A DNA stretch of 64,000 nucleotides from Bryoerythrophyllum caledonicum (taxonomy: Eukaryota > Streptophyta > Bryopsida > Pottiales > Pottiaceae). Where the stretch lies: assembly GCA_963971425.1 (NCBI GenBank), contig OZ020515.1, positions 20,456,637 to 20,520,636 on the forward strand. Reading direction: 5' to 3'. Position 1 is the first letter of the stretch; each line of letters starts with the position of its first letter. The notes beneath the pieces were generated by a model. It made no database searches. It was not told the DNA's origin and worked only from the letters and a program-made list of their open reading frames with translations. Of this stretch, positions 22,120 to 33,836 are shown one piece after another. The position numbers and the translations under genes are program-made.

Positions 22120-22900
22120 ACTCTACTGTAAGAAAAAGCTAAGAAGTGTGCTTAAACCCTGAAGCCTTCTTGTAACTAACACGGTCTACAAATTGCAACC
22201 AGCATTCAATCGACACAGCACCCAAACTTCAAATCTGCTATCAGAAAAATCTCATGAAATTCAACCTAACGACCAGTGAGCTTAAACCCTAGACCCTTCT
22301 TACCGGGTTTGCAGAATGGTCGCTGTTAGCATGCAATCAATCAATCAGCGTCCAAGCTCCAACTCTATGCATCAGAGAATAATCTCAGGAAAATAACAGG
22401 GGAAATGCTGCATCGTGGCTCCCACCCAAATAGCCAACCCTGCAAAGAAGAGAAGAGAATGAGCCCTTACAGCCTCATTTCACCACCATTCACAATTACC
22501 GCACTCTCTTCACATGTCCTTAAACCCTAAACCCTGTGACAAATGTCTCCACATGTCCTTAATCTCTAAAAGAAAACAAGTCAGGAACTTAACCCGAAAG
22601 AAAAGAGGAAATGTGGCATCGTGGCTCCCACCCAACCCTAAAAAAAGAAAACAAGAGAACGATGAGCTCCACCGCTCATTCCACCACAACCCAAAGGACC
22701 AAAGCCACTTCAGTCCTTCTTCACAAGTCCCTGAAACCCTAATTTACTCTTGTTGCTCCAGATTGTTCGTCCCAATTCCACAATATACAATCAAAAGCAG
22801 CATCCAAGATCTAACTCTGCCCATCAGAAAAATATCTAGGAAATTAACCCAATTTCAGTCTAACCAACAACATGATAACAATTTGAGCATTTTCCTCCCA
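22120..22900 (-). promoter_or_regulatory. Leader/promoter of the RAD5A-like gene with degenerate repeats and telo-boxes
   Basis: Upstream of the minus-strand gene. AAACCCT occurs repeatedly (near 22154, 22274, 22522, 22529 and 22735), including a double copy at 22521-22534. Three or more degenerate repeat units of about 110-130 bp follow the pattern AAACCCT ... CAATC ... CCAA ... ATCAGA ... ATCTCA/AGGAAAT (about 22150-22260, 22270-22395, 22735-22860). Telo-boxes of this type are known in promoters and leaders of plant genes tied to replication and growth. Transcription start not identified. Confidence 0.55.
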
Positions 22901-23134
22901 AACGCTATCAATTGATGAGCTCCAAATCCAGTCCAGAACGTACCTGATTAACCGCCCATCAAGAAGCGCTCAATGAAGGGCACCAAGCAATCAGGCTGTG
23001 CAATGGTCTCCAAACAAAATCATCAATCAAATATATGTGTCAAAATCCTCATTCATATCACAAGGCGTGAAAGGAGTGGATCATCCGGATCCGATCAGTC
23101 AAACACCTGTAAAGGTGACACTTCGAGTTCTTAG

Positions 23135-23237
23135 GTAGACGCACATGACGACCATATGGGGCTTCATCTCCCATATATGGTCCCTAAAAGTCCGGGTTGG
23201 GCTCCTCATACCCACAGTTAGTTTTATGAAGAACGTC
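23135..23237 (+). repeat. 100-bp dispersed repeat (partner at 46088-46190)
   Basis: Shares GGTAGACGCACATGACGACC, ATATGGTCCCTAAAAGTCC and GGGTTGGGCTCCTCAT in the same orientation with 46088-46190. It abuts the MULE copy B end on one side. Element class unknown. Confidence 0.75.
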
Positions 23238-23720
23238 ATTTCTTGTGCAGCGTTGGTCTCCACGGGACACGGGACCTGGGCCCCGTCAAACCTGGTTTCA
23301 CCCGAGCGGGGTAAGACTTGCTCAGGAACATTGTTCTCAACGTCGAGGTTCTAAATCACGGCTCGACGTCCCGGCGCGGCCCGGGTCCTGATTGCGACTT
23401 GTACTGTTGCATCTCATCCAATCTAGTGCCCCACCATCCCAAAGTCGGCATGCACATGCTCGCCATGGCCCTATGCACCCATGGCCCCGCCCACCATGCA
23501 CCCTTGTGTTGTATATAGATATTAGGGTTCATGTCATTGGATGCGGCGCTAGTAGGGTTCTGGCTGCCGTTTTGTAAGCACGTAGTGTTTCAGCCGTCGG
23601 GATCATGGCTAGGGCTGCGGGCAGCACTGTTACATTCATAGAAACGACCACGGAGTATTTTAGGTCTAGGATTTAGGGCCACTACGGTTTGTGACCATGG
23701 ATCTACTGACCGTGCTATGA
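23235..23720 (+). repeat. MULE outer-end segment (inverted partner of 15600-16075)
   Basis: See 15600-16075. The match is to the reverse strand, so the two element ends face each other across the 7-kb gene island. Confidence 0.75.
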
Positions 23721-24231
23721 ATTTTTGATACTTCCTCTCAACCCATAAGTGCGGCCAAAGGATTGGCCTACGTAGTGGTATTTTGTGCTTATCTTCTTTG
23801 GAATATTGAACATTTCTTATTTTCCTATAAAGGTCATGAATAAGCGACCAAGATATTGCCGTATTACGAGTTAGGATATGGGTTTGTCCCTTACGATTTA
23901 GGTGTCCAATTATTATTGGATAAGGCGTAGTGTTACACTTGATTGATGATGTTCGGCCATGAACTCGTTGTTACGGGAAGTATACACCGCTTTGGTTTGG
24001 AAGAGTCGTCCACTACTCCACATCTAGGATTTACAATTTAGTGTTTAGCAGTTTAGGGTATTCCGCATTGTTGCACGGACTCTGCCTGTCAAGTCAGTGT
24101 CATTTCATCATACCTTATTCTTTTAAGGTACACACTTGTGTGCATGTCCGGTAAGTTGCCTTACCTCCGTGCTATAATCACTCCGACCCCAACTGCCAAT
24201 GTTTCTGGAATGATTGGCAAAAGACGGCCAG

Positions 24232-26505
24232 TGATAAACACATCTATTTCATGATTATTGTTGACTCAATAGGTATGATTGCTTACACCGCCAGGCAACT
24301 AATGCAGTCATACGCTAGAATGGGGGTTGAATCTGCCGCTCATCGTTCCATAGTTCCGGTAGAAGCACACCCCCCCCTTTTTGAATGACTCTACTCTCGT
24401 GTGTTTCACTTCCGAATGGTTCGTTTGTTCCAAATGTTAGAGCGCCCGCACGTTATTGATAGGGGCGTGGAGGTTTTTAGACAAGTTTCAGTGGAATTTT
24501 GCAGTGCTTGTTTCGACATCCTGTACGTTATCCTGTTTAGACTTTGTTAATCTGCTTAGTAGTGTTTTGTGTTACACGGTTTAGTACAAAATTCTAGTGT
24601 TTCTTGTGTAAGTGAAAAGGCTTGAGGACGAGGATTACCACCAACGTGCAAGGGTTTAGGTTGCAAATTGGGCTTCTTTGCTTTGTGTCTGTGCTTGACA
24701 ATCGGATCTACAATTTCAAGATCAATGAGCACAAGTTTCCTTACATCGACTGCCCTAGCAAGAATTATTAAGAGTCCCTCATTGTGGAGTGGGCAACACT
24801 CTATAAATGGAGGCAATAAATCCTACACGGAGGCAAAAATTCTAACGCGTCTATTGCTGTCGCGTTTTCACCTCTAAGCAGCGTGTGAACTTTCATCGAT
24901 ATGTGAATGGGTGTGAAGAGGCGTGCTTGCTGGATGAAAAGCCAGCGGCACTATACCTTTATCCGAATTTGAATGTTGGACGAGGTAAGTTTGTTGAGAT
25001 GCTTGCAAATGGAGAAGGTATGAACTTTGACAGTGTTGCGCCAGAGGCGACGCTGGTCAAAGTGGCGTGCTAGACGTGCATCCCTAGCCTCAACGGGGGA
25101 GGCCAACAAATTTTAAGCGCGGATCTAGATGATGAGGACTCGGATTTTGAAAAAAACTCTGCTAGAAAGCGGTGTGATACTTCCAGTGCTACAGATGTCG
25201 AGTAGGCCAAGCACCGAGCAACGTTGACAACATTTATCCGTTGCCCATCCTACCCCAATACACGTGTGGATCTCCGAAAGACCACAGAGCTGTCACAGTG
25301 CCCATGAAAATGACATTTTGTGCCTCTATCAGTGTTGTATAAGGAACAACTGTAAACTACGGTGTTATTCGAACACTTAGAAGTAGCGTTAGCAATGCTG
25401 CAGGTGTGAATCAGGGGGAGGGAGTTGATCTTGACATTGTAGCTTCCATAGCTTTGAGTAAGAAACATGGAGGATACACGACACGTGCTGAAAGGAGTGC
25501 AAGCTCTTCAGGCGGACGGGCGATGGCGGCGGATGAACAACAACAATGTGAGGAGACGCGAGATTCAAGGAAACGTACTCATGCTTCGAGAGATGTATAC
25601 GCACGAAAACTCACACGATTTACAAGGCTAGCCGCCAAAAAGGTACAAAATAGGTGTAACTTTGGATCTTTATTTGCATGTGTCGTTGTCGATCAATGGA
25701 TTTTCATAACACTGCCTAGGGTATACGGGTCATCCACGGTGCTGTAGGATTTACGGGACTCTAGAAATTGTTTAGAAGTGGGTTGACCGTCCGGTGTGAC
25801 ACAATGAAACCCCACAGTGATGGAGATACGAATATGATTCGCCGCGCCCTCACAATGGCACAAGTGGGGCGCTCGTCACATGGCAGTCATGTAAACCCCG
25901 GAAGCATTTTTTGGCAAGAGGATTTGATGTGCTTCGAGTGGTGTGACAATGATAGTGAGCTAGGGAGACAACTGCATTTCTACGGCGGAGAGTGCCGTTG
26001 CGCGGGTGTAAGCGGTGTATGTAAACACTACGATATATACAATTCCCCGCAGGTCCCTGGTGGATGGAAGAATAAGGCCGTCACACAAATATATCAGTTG
26101 TTGCAGATTGGGAAGATTGGGACACTCTTTTAGAGATTGTGTGGTCGGCGGAAGTGGAAAAGGGAGGGGAATTTCTGAGTTCTATGGCGGGAGTCGGCGG
26201 GAGGTACGAGTGCGTGTTCAATCTTTTTTAGCCATGATACAAGTGCAGGGCAGGTTTGATCGGACACTGGTGGATTTCTTTCTAAACCACTTCTGGTTTT
26301 TTCAGGCCACACAGGAGAGGGCGAGGATTCACATTGTGAACGTTGACATATCAAAAGACCTGGAAAAGACGTGGGAAGATGTCGAGGGCTTGTCGCCAGC
26401 CTTCAAGCATAAGTATTTTGAGAGTGGCGGCGAAGACATGGACGAGTACGTAGTTCTTTACTTTGCGAGGGATCGTAGGTCTCTAGTGATTTTCCAGCGA
26501 TAGTG
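24232..26505 (+). pseudogene. MULE accessory gene remnant (family 1), copy B
   Basis: The plus strand carries the same N-terminal piece as copy A: YVNGCEEACLLDEKPAALY, YPNLNVGRGKFVEMLANG (24885-25072), then, after frame breaks, an exon ending KASRQKG-like LAAKK before GTACAA near 25643. Further open pieces at 25768-26133 (with FYGGECRCAGVSGVCKH) and 26015-26503 are not shared with copy A and are unrecognised. An upstream conserved piece at 24240-24400 reads MIIVDSIGMIAYTARQLMQS and is also present in copy A (8802-8614). Several stops interrupt it. Function unknown. Confidence 0.4.
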
Positions 26506-26726
26506 TTATAGGGCATCAATTACACGGAAAGGACTACGAGTTCTGTCGGTGGATGTACGTTGGGTGGAGTCAAGTAATGGGCGAAGAGTTCCAAGTGATG
26601 GGCTGTTGCCGCTTGTTGTGTCCTTGGAAGTGTATCTAAGGGGGCCTAACGACCACTGTGGACATGGAATTGTGCGACTTGTAAGCAAGTACCTCAAGGT
26701 ATAATACAAGAACTTGTGTCCCTACT

Positions 26727-27087
26727 TGTAACACTAGATAGGTTGTTGTAACACTTTATTGACATAACTGCTCCCGTCTGTGCAGCATGTCCGCGGCAGA
26801 CAAGACGGTGTAACGTTGAATGCCTTGTCAGTCAGGCTAGAGAGCCCCTTGGAGGTCCAAGATTTGTTGCATGAAATGCTTACCATTGTTGAGAGCGAGC
26901 TTAATTTCCGTGGCGGCACGAATGTTGAATAATGTGGTTTGGGGCGTGATGTGTCTCCTAGATGAGAGGATTGTTTTGGAACATTGCTTGAGACGGTTGC
27001 GTTACGGGAGGATAGTCCATGTTTTGGGGGCAACGACCAGTGTTACATGACTGCAACCAGTGTTACATGACTGCAACCAGTGTTACA
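26727..27087 (+). repeat. 20-bp spaced family-1 words
   Basis: TGTAACACT occurs at 26727 and 26747, and AGTGTTACA at 27039, 27059 and 27079, all with an exact 20-bp step. The second set is a near-perfect 20-bp tandem repeat (CCAGTGTTACATGACTGCAA). They lie between the plus-strand accessory remnant and the minus-strand Ulp1 remnant, in non-coding DNA. Confidence 0.85.
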
Positions 27088-27639
27088 TGACCTTAACAGT
27101 GAACTTTCAGTCATGAAGTACTCTTAAATTATTAACCGTAGACCTTTGTTTGTAGACCAAAACATGGCACAAAGCAGTGTTTTGGGGGCAGCAAGGGCAA
27201 GACTGCTATTGATAAGAGATCAGAGGCAGTGTTGTAGGTAGTATTGTCATGGTGTAATAGTGTTTTCAACTAGAATGTCACGTTAAATGGCATGGTGGGA
27301 CTTTATCACTAACTCCATAACTGTTGGAGAACCCAAAAATGAAAATGTCAATTTAGTGGGACTTTTGTGTCTAAGGTTCACTGCCGCGTATGTTGCCTAT
27401 GTTCTCTATCTTCTTTGTCGTCTATGTTCTTTAATTTACATCCCATGTTCTACAAGAGGTTGTCTAATCGGATGAAATATTGGCACTACTTACAGGTGGG
27501 TCGTACCCGTTACGAGTCGTGTTGGGGCCGAGCTCCACAACAACTAATGAAACATCTCCTTCAGGATCGTGTGTGTGTCCAAGTTGCTCATAAACACCCT
27601 TGTCATGGTCGGGTCCGTGAACTTTTCTGGTCGCAAGCA

Positions 27640-28390
27640 ATCCTACACATTCGAGTGGGCAGTGTTACGATTAGTGTTACAACCAATGTAATCAGAGACA
27701 ACATACTTCAACAAACGTGCGGACATTTTGGATGACGATGTATCCACACTCAAATGTCCCGTGTTACTGGGCAATTGGAACTTTGACGTACCTGGGCACG
27801 TTGTACGGCCTTAGTCCTCGCAAATTCTGCCATGCCCTATAAACCAAATTTGCAAACCAGAGGCTAGCATCGTTGGAGATGTGTCCGGAACAACCGAGGG
27901 AGTCTAGGTGGTATGTCGCCTCTCAATTGAAGATGTAGAGAGACCAGTGCTGGTCCTTCCGGTAAGGAACCACAATGTCAAAAAGCGCAGCTCCTTCAAC
28001 CGAGTTCGAGATGTTTAGGTAGCCGCGGCCTAATTGTGAGGCGTCTGTCTCCCCCTTCCCGTACATGTCCACCGCGTTGTAGAACCATGTAGAGGCAAAG
28101 TGGAGGCCCGCACGCTGCTCTCAAAAACACGCAAACCAATAGGATGCTAGCATGAAGTCCACGATGTTGTTACCTAGCCACTCCTGACCGCTCAACAACG
28201 CGCGCATTTCCTTCACAACGATGGTGACTTCTTTCTTGTGGTTGGGGTAGAATGTAACACCTCACGAGGCAACCTTAGACCCATGTGTGCCAAACAACCC
28301 CTCCATCATGTTCTCAATTTGGAGACCGTCAAACACATCCCGAACGCTGATTTTGTTGTACTTGATCAGAATCACGCCGATGGACCTGTA
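27640..28390 (-). pseudogene. Ulp1-type (C48) cysteine protease remnant, family-1 MULE
   Basis: Minus frame, from 28385 down: ISVRDVFDGLQIENMMEGLFG, IVVPYRKDQHWSLYIFN, a TGA, EATYHLDSLG and, near 27755, GTFECGYIVIQ. HW, then HLDS, then Q...ECG are the catalytic His, Asp, Gln and Cys of SUMO/NEDD8-type proteases. At least three stops (one TGA beside the Asp, one TAA between Gln and Cys) disable it. Ulp1 genes are a known cargo of Kaonashi and VANDAL-like MULEs. A TGTAACACT word at 28387 lies at its start, and AGTGTTACA and AGTGTTACG lie at its end (27673, 27661). Confidence 0.75.
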
Positions 28391-28583
28391 ACACTAGATA
28401 ATAACTAAAGATTAAAACACGCCTCCCGGACACACTCATTGCTAAATTCTTGCTGCAAGCCTCTAAGATGCACTTCACATGTAACACTGGAGTCCATTGG
28501 CCCCTTTCTTTGTATCATCTTCTGAGGTGTTGTTGGACCAAACGTGGTGTTACAAGTGAAGCAAACCTGATCAGGAGTGGCAC

Positions 28584-28607
28584 GTTGTGGGAATCCGTTC
28601 CCACAAC
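28584..28607. repeat. Perfect 10-bp-arm palindrome
   Basis: GTTGTGGGAA and TTCCCACAAC face each other across TCCG. It marks the change from family-1 MULE sequence to the next, CCGGA-rich element, so it may be an element end. Confidence 0.65.
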
Positions 28608-31020
28608 TTTTTTGGATGTAACCTTTAAATCAGATAAATGAAGATGAAAAATAAAAAAATTAGTGAATAGAGTAGTGTAGAATAGTACATCTAGGAAGAA
28701 ATAAGAAATAAGGATTCTGGGCCTAAACGGAATCGTTAAACGACGTTATCTTCAGCACCTTTCCGGAAACCGAACGTCCAAATCTTTGGAAAATGTCCAA
28801 AGTATTCCGGATGACATCCGGAATTTGAAAACAACATCATGAGTCTGACAGCAGTTATGGATAACGGTACGTCCTGTCATATATAAAAGAGGTCCGAAAA
28901 ACAGAAGCTTCACCACCTGCCGTTTTCTGCTTTCTCTCTCTCAACCGCTTTCGTTTTGCTTTTCAGCATCTAGAAGTATTCCGTGTAGAGAGTGCTTTTG
29001 TGAGGTCAGTGCGTGCAGGTGTGACCGGAGAGAAAAAAGGTTGAGAGTTATCCATGGTTGGAGGTGGAAAGCGGGCCGGAAGAACCCTGAAGGTGAAGAA
29101 TACTACAGCTGGGGGGCCGCCAATCCTAAGGGTGACTTTGGAATACCGTGTGGAATACAAGGACGTTCAGATCCTTTACCATTTCTTGGAGGAAATGGAG
29201 TGCGCCAAACTCATGGAGGTGGCATGGGGCACGATAGAGGAGGCTCTGGTGACGGAGTTTATCGGAGAGGCCAACAACCACTACGATCGCAGCCTCCGAG
29301 CTCATCCGAAGAGGTGGACAACGGCGGAGTGGAAGTAGACGTATGACTTCCGGGACGGGGCAGTGAAGGTACTGGAAAGGAACGACGAGTTTCATGAGGA
29401 AGAGTTCAGCCGGAACACCGATTCGAAAGACGACTTCAACAAGGGTGACCTCAGCGATCCCTAAGCGTGGATAGTTGTAGGGTTTCTGAATCCTATCTTC
29501 TATCCGAAGAAGCCCAAAAGGCTGGTGTTGAAGTAGGCATGCACCTTTCTAGGTGCCATGCGAGGGAAGATCACCGTCGACTGGGCCTCGCTGATGCACA
29601 ACCTCATCGGGAGGTTGGTCAAGGGCCTCCACCGGATGAAGAAGGCGGGATCGCCACTCCCGTCTTTCCTAACTCACCTCTACGTCAAGCACGAGTTGTT
29701 GACATTGGCGGAGTAGAATGGGTACAAAGAACTTCTAAACATTCAGAAGTATGGCGGACTGGAAACCAACTCAAAAGACGAGCCCGAAGCAAATGAGCCC
29801 CCTCTGATTGAAACCCCTCGAACCCGGGAACAGAGTCGATCAGTGTAGCCGGAGGCAGAACGAGCGGCAGCTCAACCAATTCAGCTGGAGACTATCTCAG
29901 CCGATCCGGAATTTGTCGGCCCATCCACACGACCGGGACAAATACCTGAGGCGGATCCTCCGGAATTCAACGGAATTCCGGGAGAAGTTATTATGGAGTT
30001 GCTTAAGCACCTGGTTTAGCGGACCGCGTTCCTTAACCAATTCATTGGGGATAGCATGCAGCTGGTGAAGGAAATCTTAACCGAGCTAAAGGTGGATGAG
30101 ATTCAGGATATCCTTCCAAGTTGAAGGACGTCCGATAGAAGGAAGCCCGGCTAAGTATATTGGAGGAGCAACAGGCCCATTTGATCCAAGCGCGTGCAAA
30201 GCTCCAGCAGGAATTGACGATGGCAGTAGTAGAAGGACGAGCAGCCCGGAAGGAGGCAGAGGACAAAGCCACCGCATCGGCGCAAATACTCGTAGAAGTC
30301 CGGGCGGCGCTGAGTTTTCCGATTGACACGGTCAACATGAGCCTCTTCTTCAACGAACGCTTGGAGAAGGAAGGAAAGATGAACCGAGGCCAGATCATCC
30401 GATTCCTTATGGATCATGGTCGGAAGATGGAGAAGACTTGGAGCCAAATGCAATTCTTGGTCAACAATGTAGTCCATGAGGAACCTGTAGCGCCAACCTC
30501 ACCAATCGACCTTGGCTCCTCACGAGATGAAGTTGGGCCATCAAGTAGACTACCGGAGGCTTTTGGATAGGAGAAGGAGATTCTGAGTACTCCCGACGCG
30601 TCGTCGCCCATGAGTTGGAGTAACCTCCCTTTGCCCAGCACGAAGACACTCAAGTCTTGGAAGGAGATGCTCCCGGCAGCGCTCTTCCAACAGACTCCCC
30701 CAATATTCCGGCTTTCTTCCTTCTCTCCTCCTCTACCCTCTGGAAGACAACATCGTCAATGTCCAGAGGTCTTCCGGAGGAGACTTCTAGTGTCAGGGAC
30801 ATGATGGGAACCACGGTCGGCACAACAGAGAAAGCCACGCAGGTGGTGCCACCCACTGAAGACCGGGAGCCGACTACTCTAGCTTCCGGAAGCAAGAGCC
30901 ACGTATCGGAATCGTCCCCAAAGAAGACAGAGCAGGCGAAGGTGTTGTGGACGAATCCCCTAGGCGTAGAAGTGCCCGGAATAAGGGTGTCCACAAGACT
31001 CCCTAGTTAGAACTAGAATT
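28608..31020 (+). pseudogene. Decayed plant transposon ORF (gag- or mobile-domain-like)
   Basis: A plus-strand frame starting near 29054 reads MVGGGKRAGRTLK, then AWGTIEEALVTEFIGEANN, FLNPIFYPKKPKRLVLK, ITVDWASLMHNLIGRLV and PLPSFLTHLYVKHELLT, interrupted by several TAG/TAA stops. It continues in other frames with coiled-coil-like residues at 30160-30570 (EEQQAHLIQARAKLQQEL, FFNERLEKEGKMNRGQII). The VDWA ... LTHLY pattern resembles a family of transposon proteins common in plant genomes, but I cannot name it with certainty. A TATA box (28880-28888) and a pyrimidine-rich leader precede it, as in a retroelement or transposon promoter. No flanking LTRs were found. Confidence 0.5.
28880..28940 (+). 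promoter_or_regulatory. TATA box and pyrimidine-rich leader
   Basis: TATATAAAA at 28880 followed by TTCTGCTTTCTCTCTCTC near 28925-28942, about 170 bp ahead of the first ATG of the decayed transposon ORF. A plausible core promoter judged by sequence only. Confidence 0.5.
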
Positions 31021-32155
31021 GAAGTTAGGAATTTTTTTGTTACTCAAGTTTAGTAGCGATTAACGATGGGGCTAAGGATTGCACCTGGCTACCAAACCTT
31101 AGGCTAAAGAATTTCATAACTATCTTATCAATTAGGAGCGGAAAAAACGGATCTCAGATCCAAAAAATTTCGATCTGAGTCGGGATCTCCGGTTCTCTGG
31201 GGATAATGCATTTTTTTTTGTTGTCAAGAGGAGATCTCCGGATTTCGCGCGGATAAGGTAGACTTCAAATTAGGAAATTTAGCTAGTACCTAATAGGTCA
31301 TTTTTATGAGCTCATCATCTTGTTTTCTCTCATTGAGAGCGTTTTTCTTCACCTTATCACTATGTTGGTTAAACCCAAAACTTGTGGTGTTGAGTGTGTT
31401 CTGTTGAGGAACGGATCCATTGTGGTTAGGATATGGCGATTGGATTCTTTTGTGGTGAGTGTTAGAGTGTGTGTATTTGAAGTAATCGGTTGGAATTTGC
31501 ATTGGGAGAGCGCCCGGAAGAGTTGGCGAAGAAATTAGGTTGAAACCTGACATTCTTCAGGGTTCGGAGGTAGCCAAGAGGAGAATAGACATATTGCAGA
31601 GGTGTGCCTGGTAGTCTCTAGGGCACGAAAGAACCGTATGAACCCAGATTTTGGTTAAGGCCGGAATCTCCCCCTACAATAGGGAAAAAGCCTGATGTGT
31701 ATGTCTAGGAGGAACCTCTCTTGCAGACTTTAATGCTCACTCCGTAGAAGCACCATAGTACTGACCGGAATGTCGTGGTAGTCCAGATTTGCCTCTGCGT
31801 GACCGCGTCTGGATGGCCATCCGGATGTTGTAAGAGCGTAAACCCAGCGGCAACAATTGTCCACCGGGAGGCGGAGTAGGGAGAGTAGGTGTCTAGCCAC
31901 ATTAAGTCACAAGATAGTGGGGAATCCGGCCACTTACACAAACAAGATCAGTGGCCTTCCGGTCACTCGTTTAAACCGTCGAGAAGACTCTCTATGGAGG
32001 AACAGAGATAAATAAAACTCCCTTCCAACTGTCTGGAATCAGTTCCAAAAGCTATGGTAAGAACTTCAGAATCCAGAAGGATCCGGATATGGAGCAAAGG
32101 AATGAGTAGGAAAGCTAATATGTGGAGTAGTGTTTGGTAGCTTAGTTTTTGTAGT
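31021..32155. other. Intergenic stretch, transposon debris
   Basis: No gene supported. CCGGA-rich words continue from the preceding element to about 32100, so its 3' part probably extends here. Confidence 0.4.
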
Positions 32156-33001
32156 TCATTCAAAAAAGAAACGGTAGTTCAAATTATACTTCAAGATTAG
32201 GTTTTCTTGCCTCTTATTGACAGTGGCGGTTAGTGGGGTGTTTTGTGAGGGAAAATGCCTTGGGCTCCTAGGGGTTAAAGAGTTAATTGTAGAATTGTAT
32301 TTGTTGACCTCCAGAAGCCCTAGGTAAGACTTGTACACGGTGAGGACAATTCTACAGTGTTGAGTGACCGCGTCCACCAACATGTCAACACTAGTGTAGT
32401 ATGCGGTGGCAATATTTGGAATAGTGTGTAGGTGGAGCCGAGATCTGATGGTATTCCTTCTCCATGGGATTGCACACAATATGTGTTACATCATCATACA
32501 CCACACAGATAAGTCCACAGATAAGTCCATCGTGTGCCTGATTGCACGTCCTGCATTGGAAAGTTGCAATGTTTTTGTGTTGAAGGTGTACTTGGTGTAG
32601 AACACTGTATTGGTCGTAATTTCTAGAAATTGCCGCAAACATGTTTCTAGGCACATTCCTACTGTAGAACTCTCCCGCAAAATTTGTCCCTGAGTCGCGG
32701 TGATGAGGCTAGCGCTTGCCTTGAATAAGCAAACACACATGCTAGCCGTGGGGCTGTAGACCCCCATCTGGTCCTTGGAATCTCGGATTGGGACCCGAGT
32801 GGCCACATCGCTGTAGCCCGACAAACTGAAAGGGGTCCAGGTCCGCGGCCATGTGCACCTTCATACTGTAGGATCCTCCAAGTTGGTGTTCCACTGCTTG
32901 CTAACCCCATAGATAAGACACACATCACACCACAAAATGCGAAAGAGCACGTTCTCTTGACAATTCATGGGCAAATCGGCCCACGACGTCCTTTTGGCCA
33001 T
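32156..33001 (-). pseudogene. F-box protein relic
   Basis: From an ATG at 33001 the minus strand reads MAKRTSWADLPMNCQENVLF, RILWCDVCLIYGVSKQWN and NLEDPTV, which is an F-box with its LP start and SK.W core. Later pieces in shifted frames include YSPTASMCVCLFKASASLI, THIVCNPMEKEYHQISAPP and LVDAVTQHCRIVLTVYKSY. The second resembles the CNP.TKE motif of F-box-associated domains. At least two frameshifts and a stop separate the pieces, so no SCF substrate receptor can be made from it. F-box genes turn over quickly in plants and such relics are common. Confidence 0.7.
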
Positions 33002-33106
33002 TCCTACAATCCAATTTGAGATGGAGCTCTACTAGATGCCGACAAAGTTCAAGGTTTGGTGCTTACAACTTATGGTGGTATAGAGAAGATTATATAATTA
33101 GATTAA

Positions 33107-33836
33107 CCCTATAATGCGGAAGCAACCAAAAAGTGGCTTCTTGGATGACATTTTGAGGATGATTATTGTTGTAAATGGTCATTATTCATCCAACTTTTTT
33201 TGTGGAGAGTTCATTGAATTTTTTAAGTATTAGGTGATGATGAAACTTGCCTCATTGAGGTAATTCAATTTTTTTTCTAAAGAAGAAAATGTTTGTGACA
33301 TGGATCTCAATGTAGTAAATTTTATAAACTTTTAGCTTTAGGTCTAAATCTGAATTTGAGCCATTAGAATGGTATTTTTGAATTTGAGTCCAACTAATGA
33401 AATGAATTTAATGTAGTCTAGTTTCTATTCCAATTTGAAAATTTGAAAAATACTTAAAACAATATAAGTTATTGCGATTTGGAATGTGGGACATTAAACC
33501 ATGTGTGACCAATTTTTTTTAATTTAGCTGAACACGGAAGTTTCATTTACACCACAAATTTTGTCCCTGTAATGTACACCTTTAGTGGAATTTTTAGATT
33601 TTTTTTGCATATTTTGAATTTGATATGAATCTTCTTCACTTTTTCTTCAAAACATCACAATAAATTCAAATTTTCACCAAAAAAAGGTGTGATTTTTGAG
33701 ACATAAACAAAGTAAGTAATTTCATCTTTGGAAAATGAAATAAAAAAATTCCGTGTGTATCTAATAAAAATTAGAGCACAAAGTAGTATGGAAGTTGGGA
33801 TTTGATGCCATGGTCATATGCTCCGTCCTTTAGGGA
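33107..33836 (+). mobile_element. TTAA-flanked (piggyBac-like) MITE, copy 1
   Basis: About 730 bp, flanked by TTAA (33103-33106 and 33837-33840, the latter after one extra A). The left end is CCCTATAATGCGGAAGCA and the right end, reverse-complemented, is CCCTAAAGGACGGAGCA. It is homologous over its whole length, in the same orientation, with 40651-42318. TTAA targets and CCC ends are the piggyBac signature. No transposase inside; AT-rich interior. Confidence 0.75.

Larger units (their letters stand above)
23235..28560 (+). mobile_element. Family-1 MULE-like element, copy B
   Basis: The outer end at 23235-23720 is the inverted partner of the copy C end. The segment 24232-25765 aligns with minus-strand copy A and is the empty site for both the hAT and CACTA insertions there. 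The element contains a plus-strand accessory gene remnant and a convergent minus-strand Ulp1 protease remnant. AGTGTTACA words lie at 23929, 26727, 26747, 27039, 27059, 27079, 27673, 28387 and 28480 in one orientation or the other. The right boundary is near 28560-28584, where word density stops and a perfect palindrome begins. Confidence 0.7.

Noticed and set aside
15600-23720. One giant Pack-MULE that captured the RAD5A-like gene between long terminal inverted repeats
   Set aside because: The gene is intact with introns, and the family word is dense outside the interval and absent inside. The outward-facing parts are therefore the element bodies and the interval is host DNA.
24232-24400. 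Conserved MIIVDSIGMIAYTARQL piece in copies A and B read as a second Ulp1 active site
   Set aside because: IVDS resembles the Ulp1 Asp segment, but no HW is found upstream and no Gln-Cys segment downstream. I left it as an unknown part of the accessory gene.
28584-33000. LTR retrotransposon with the palindrome at 28584 as an LTR start
   Set aside because: No second LTR, primer site or polypurine tract could be found; called only a decayed transposon ORF.
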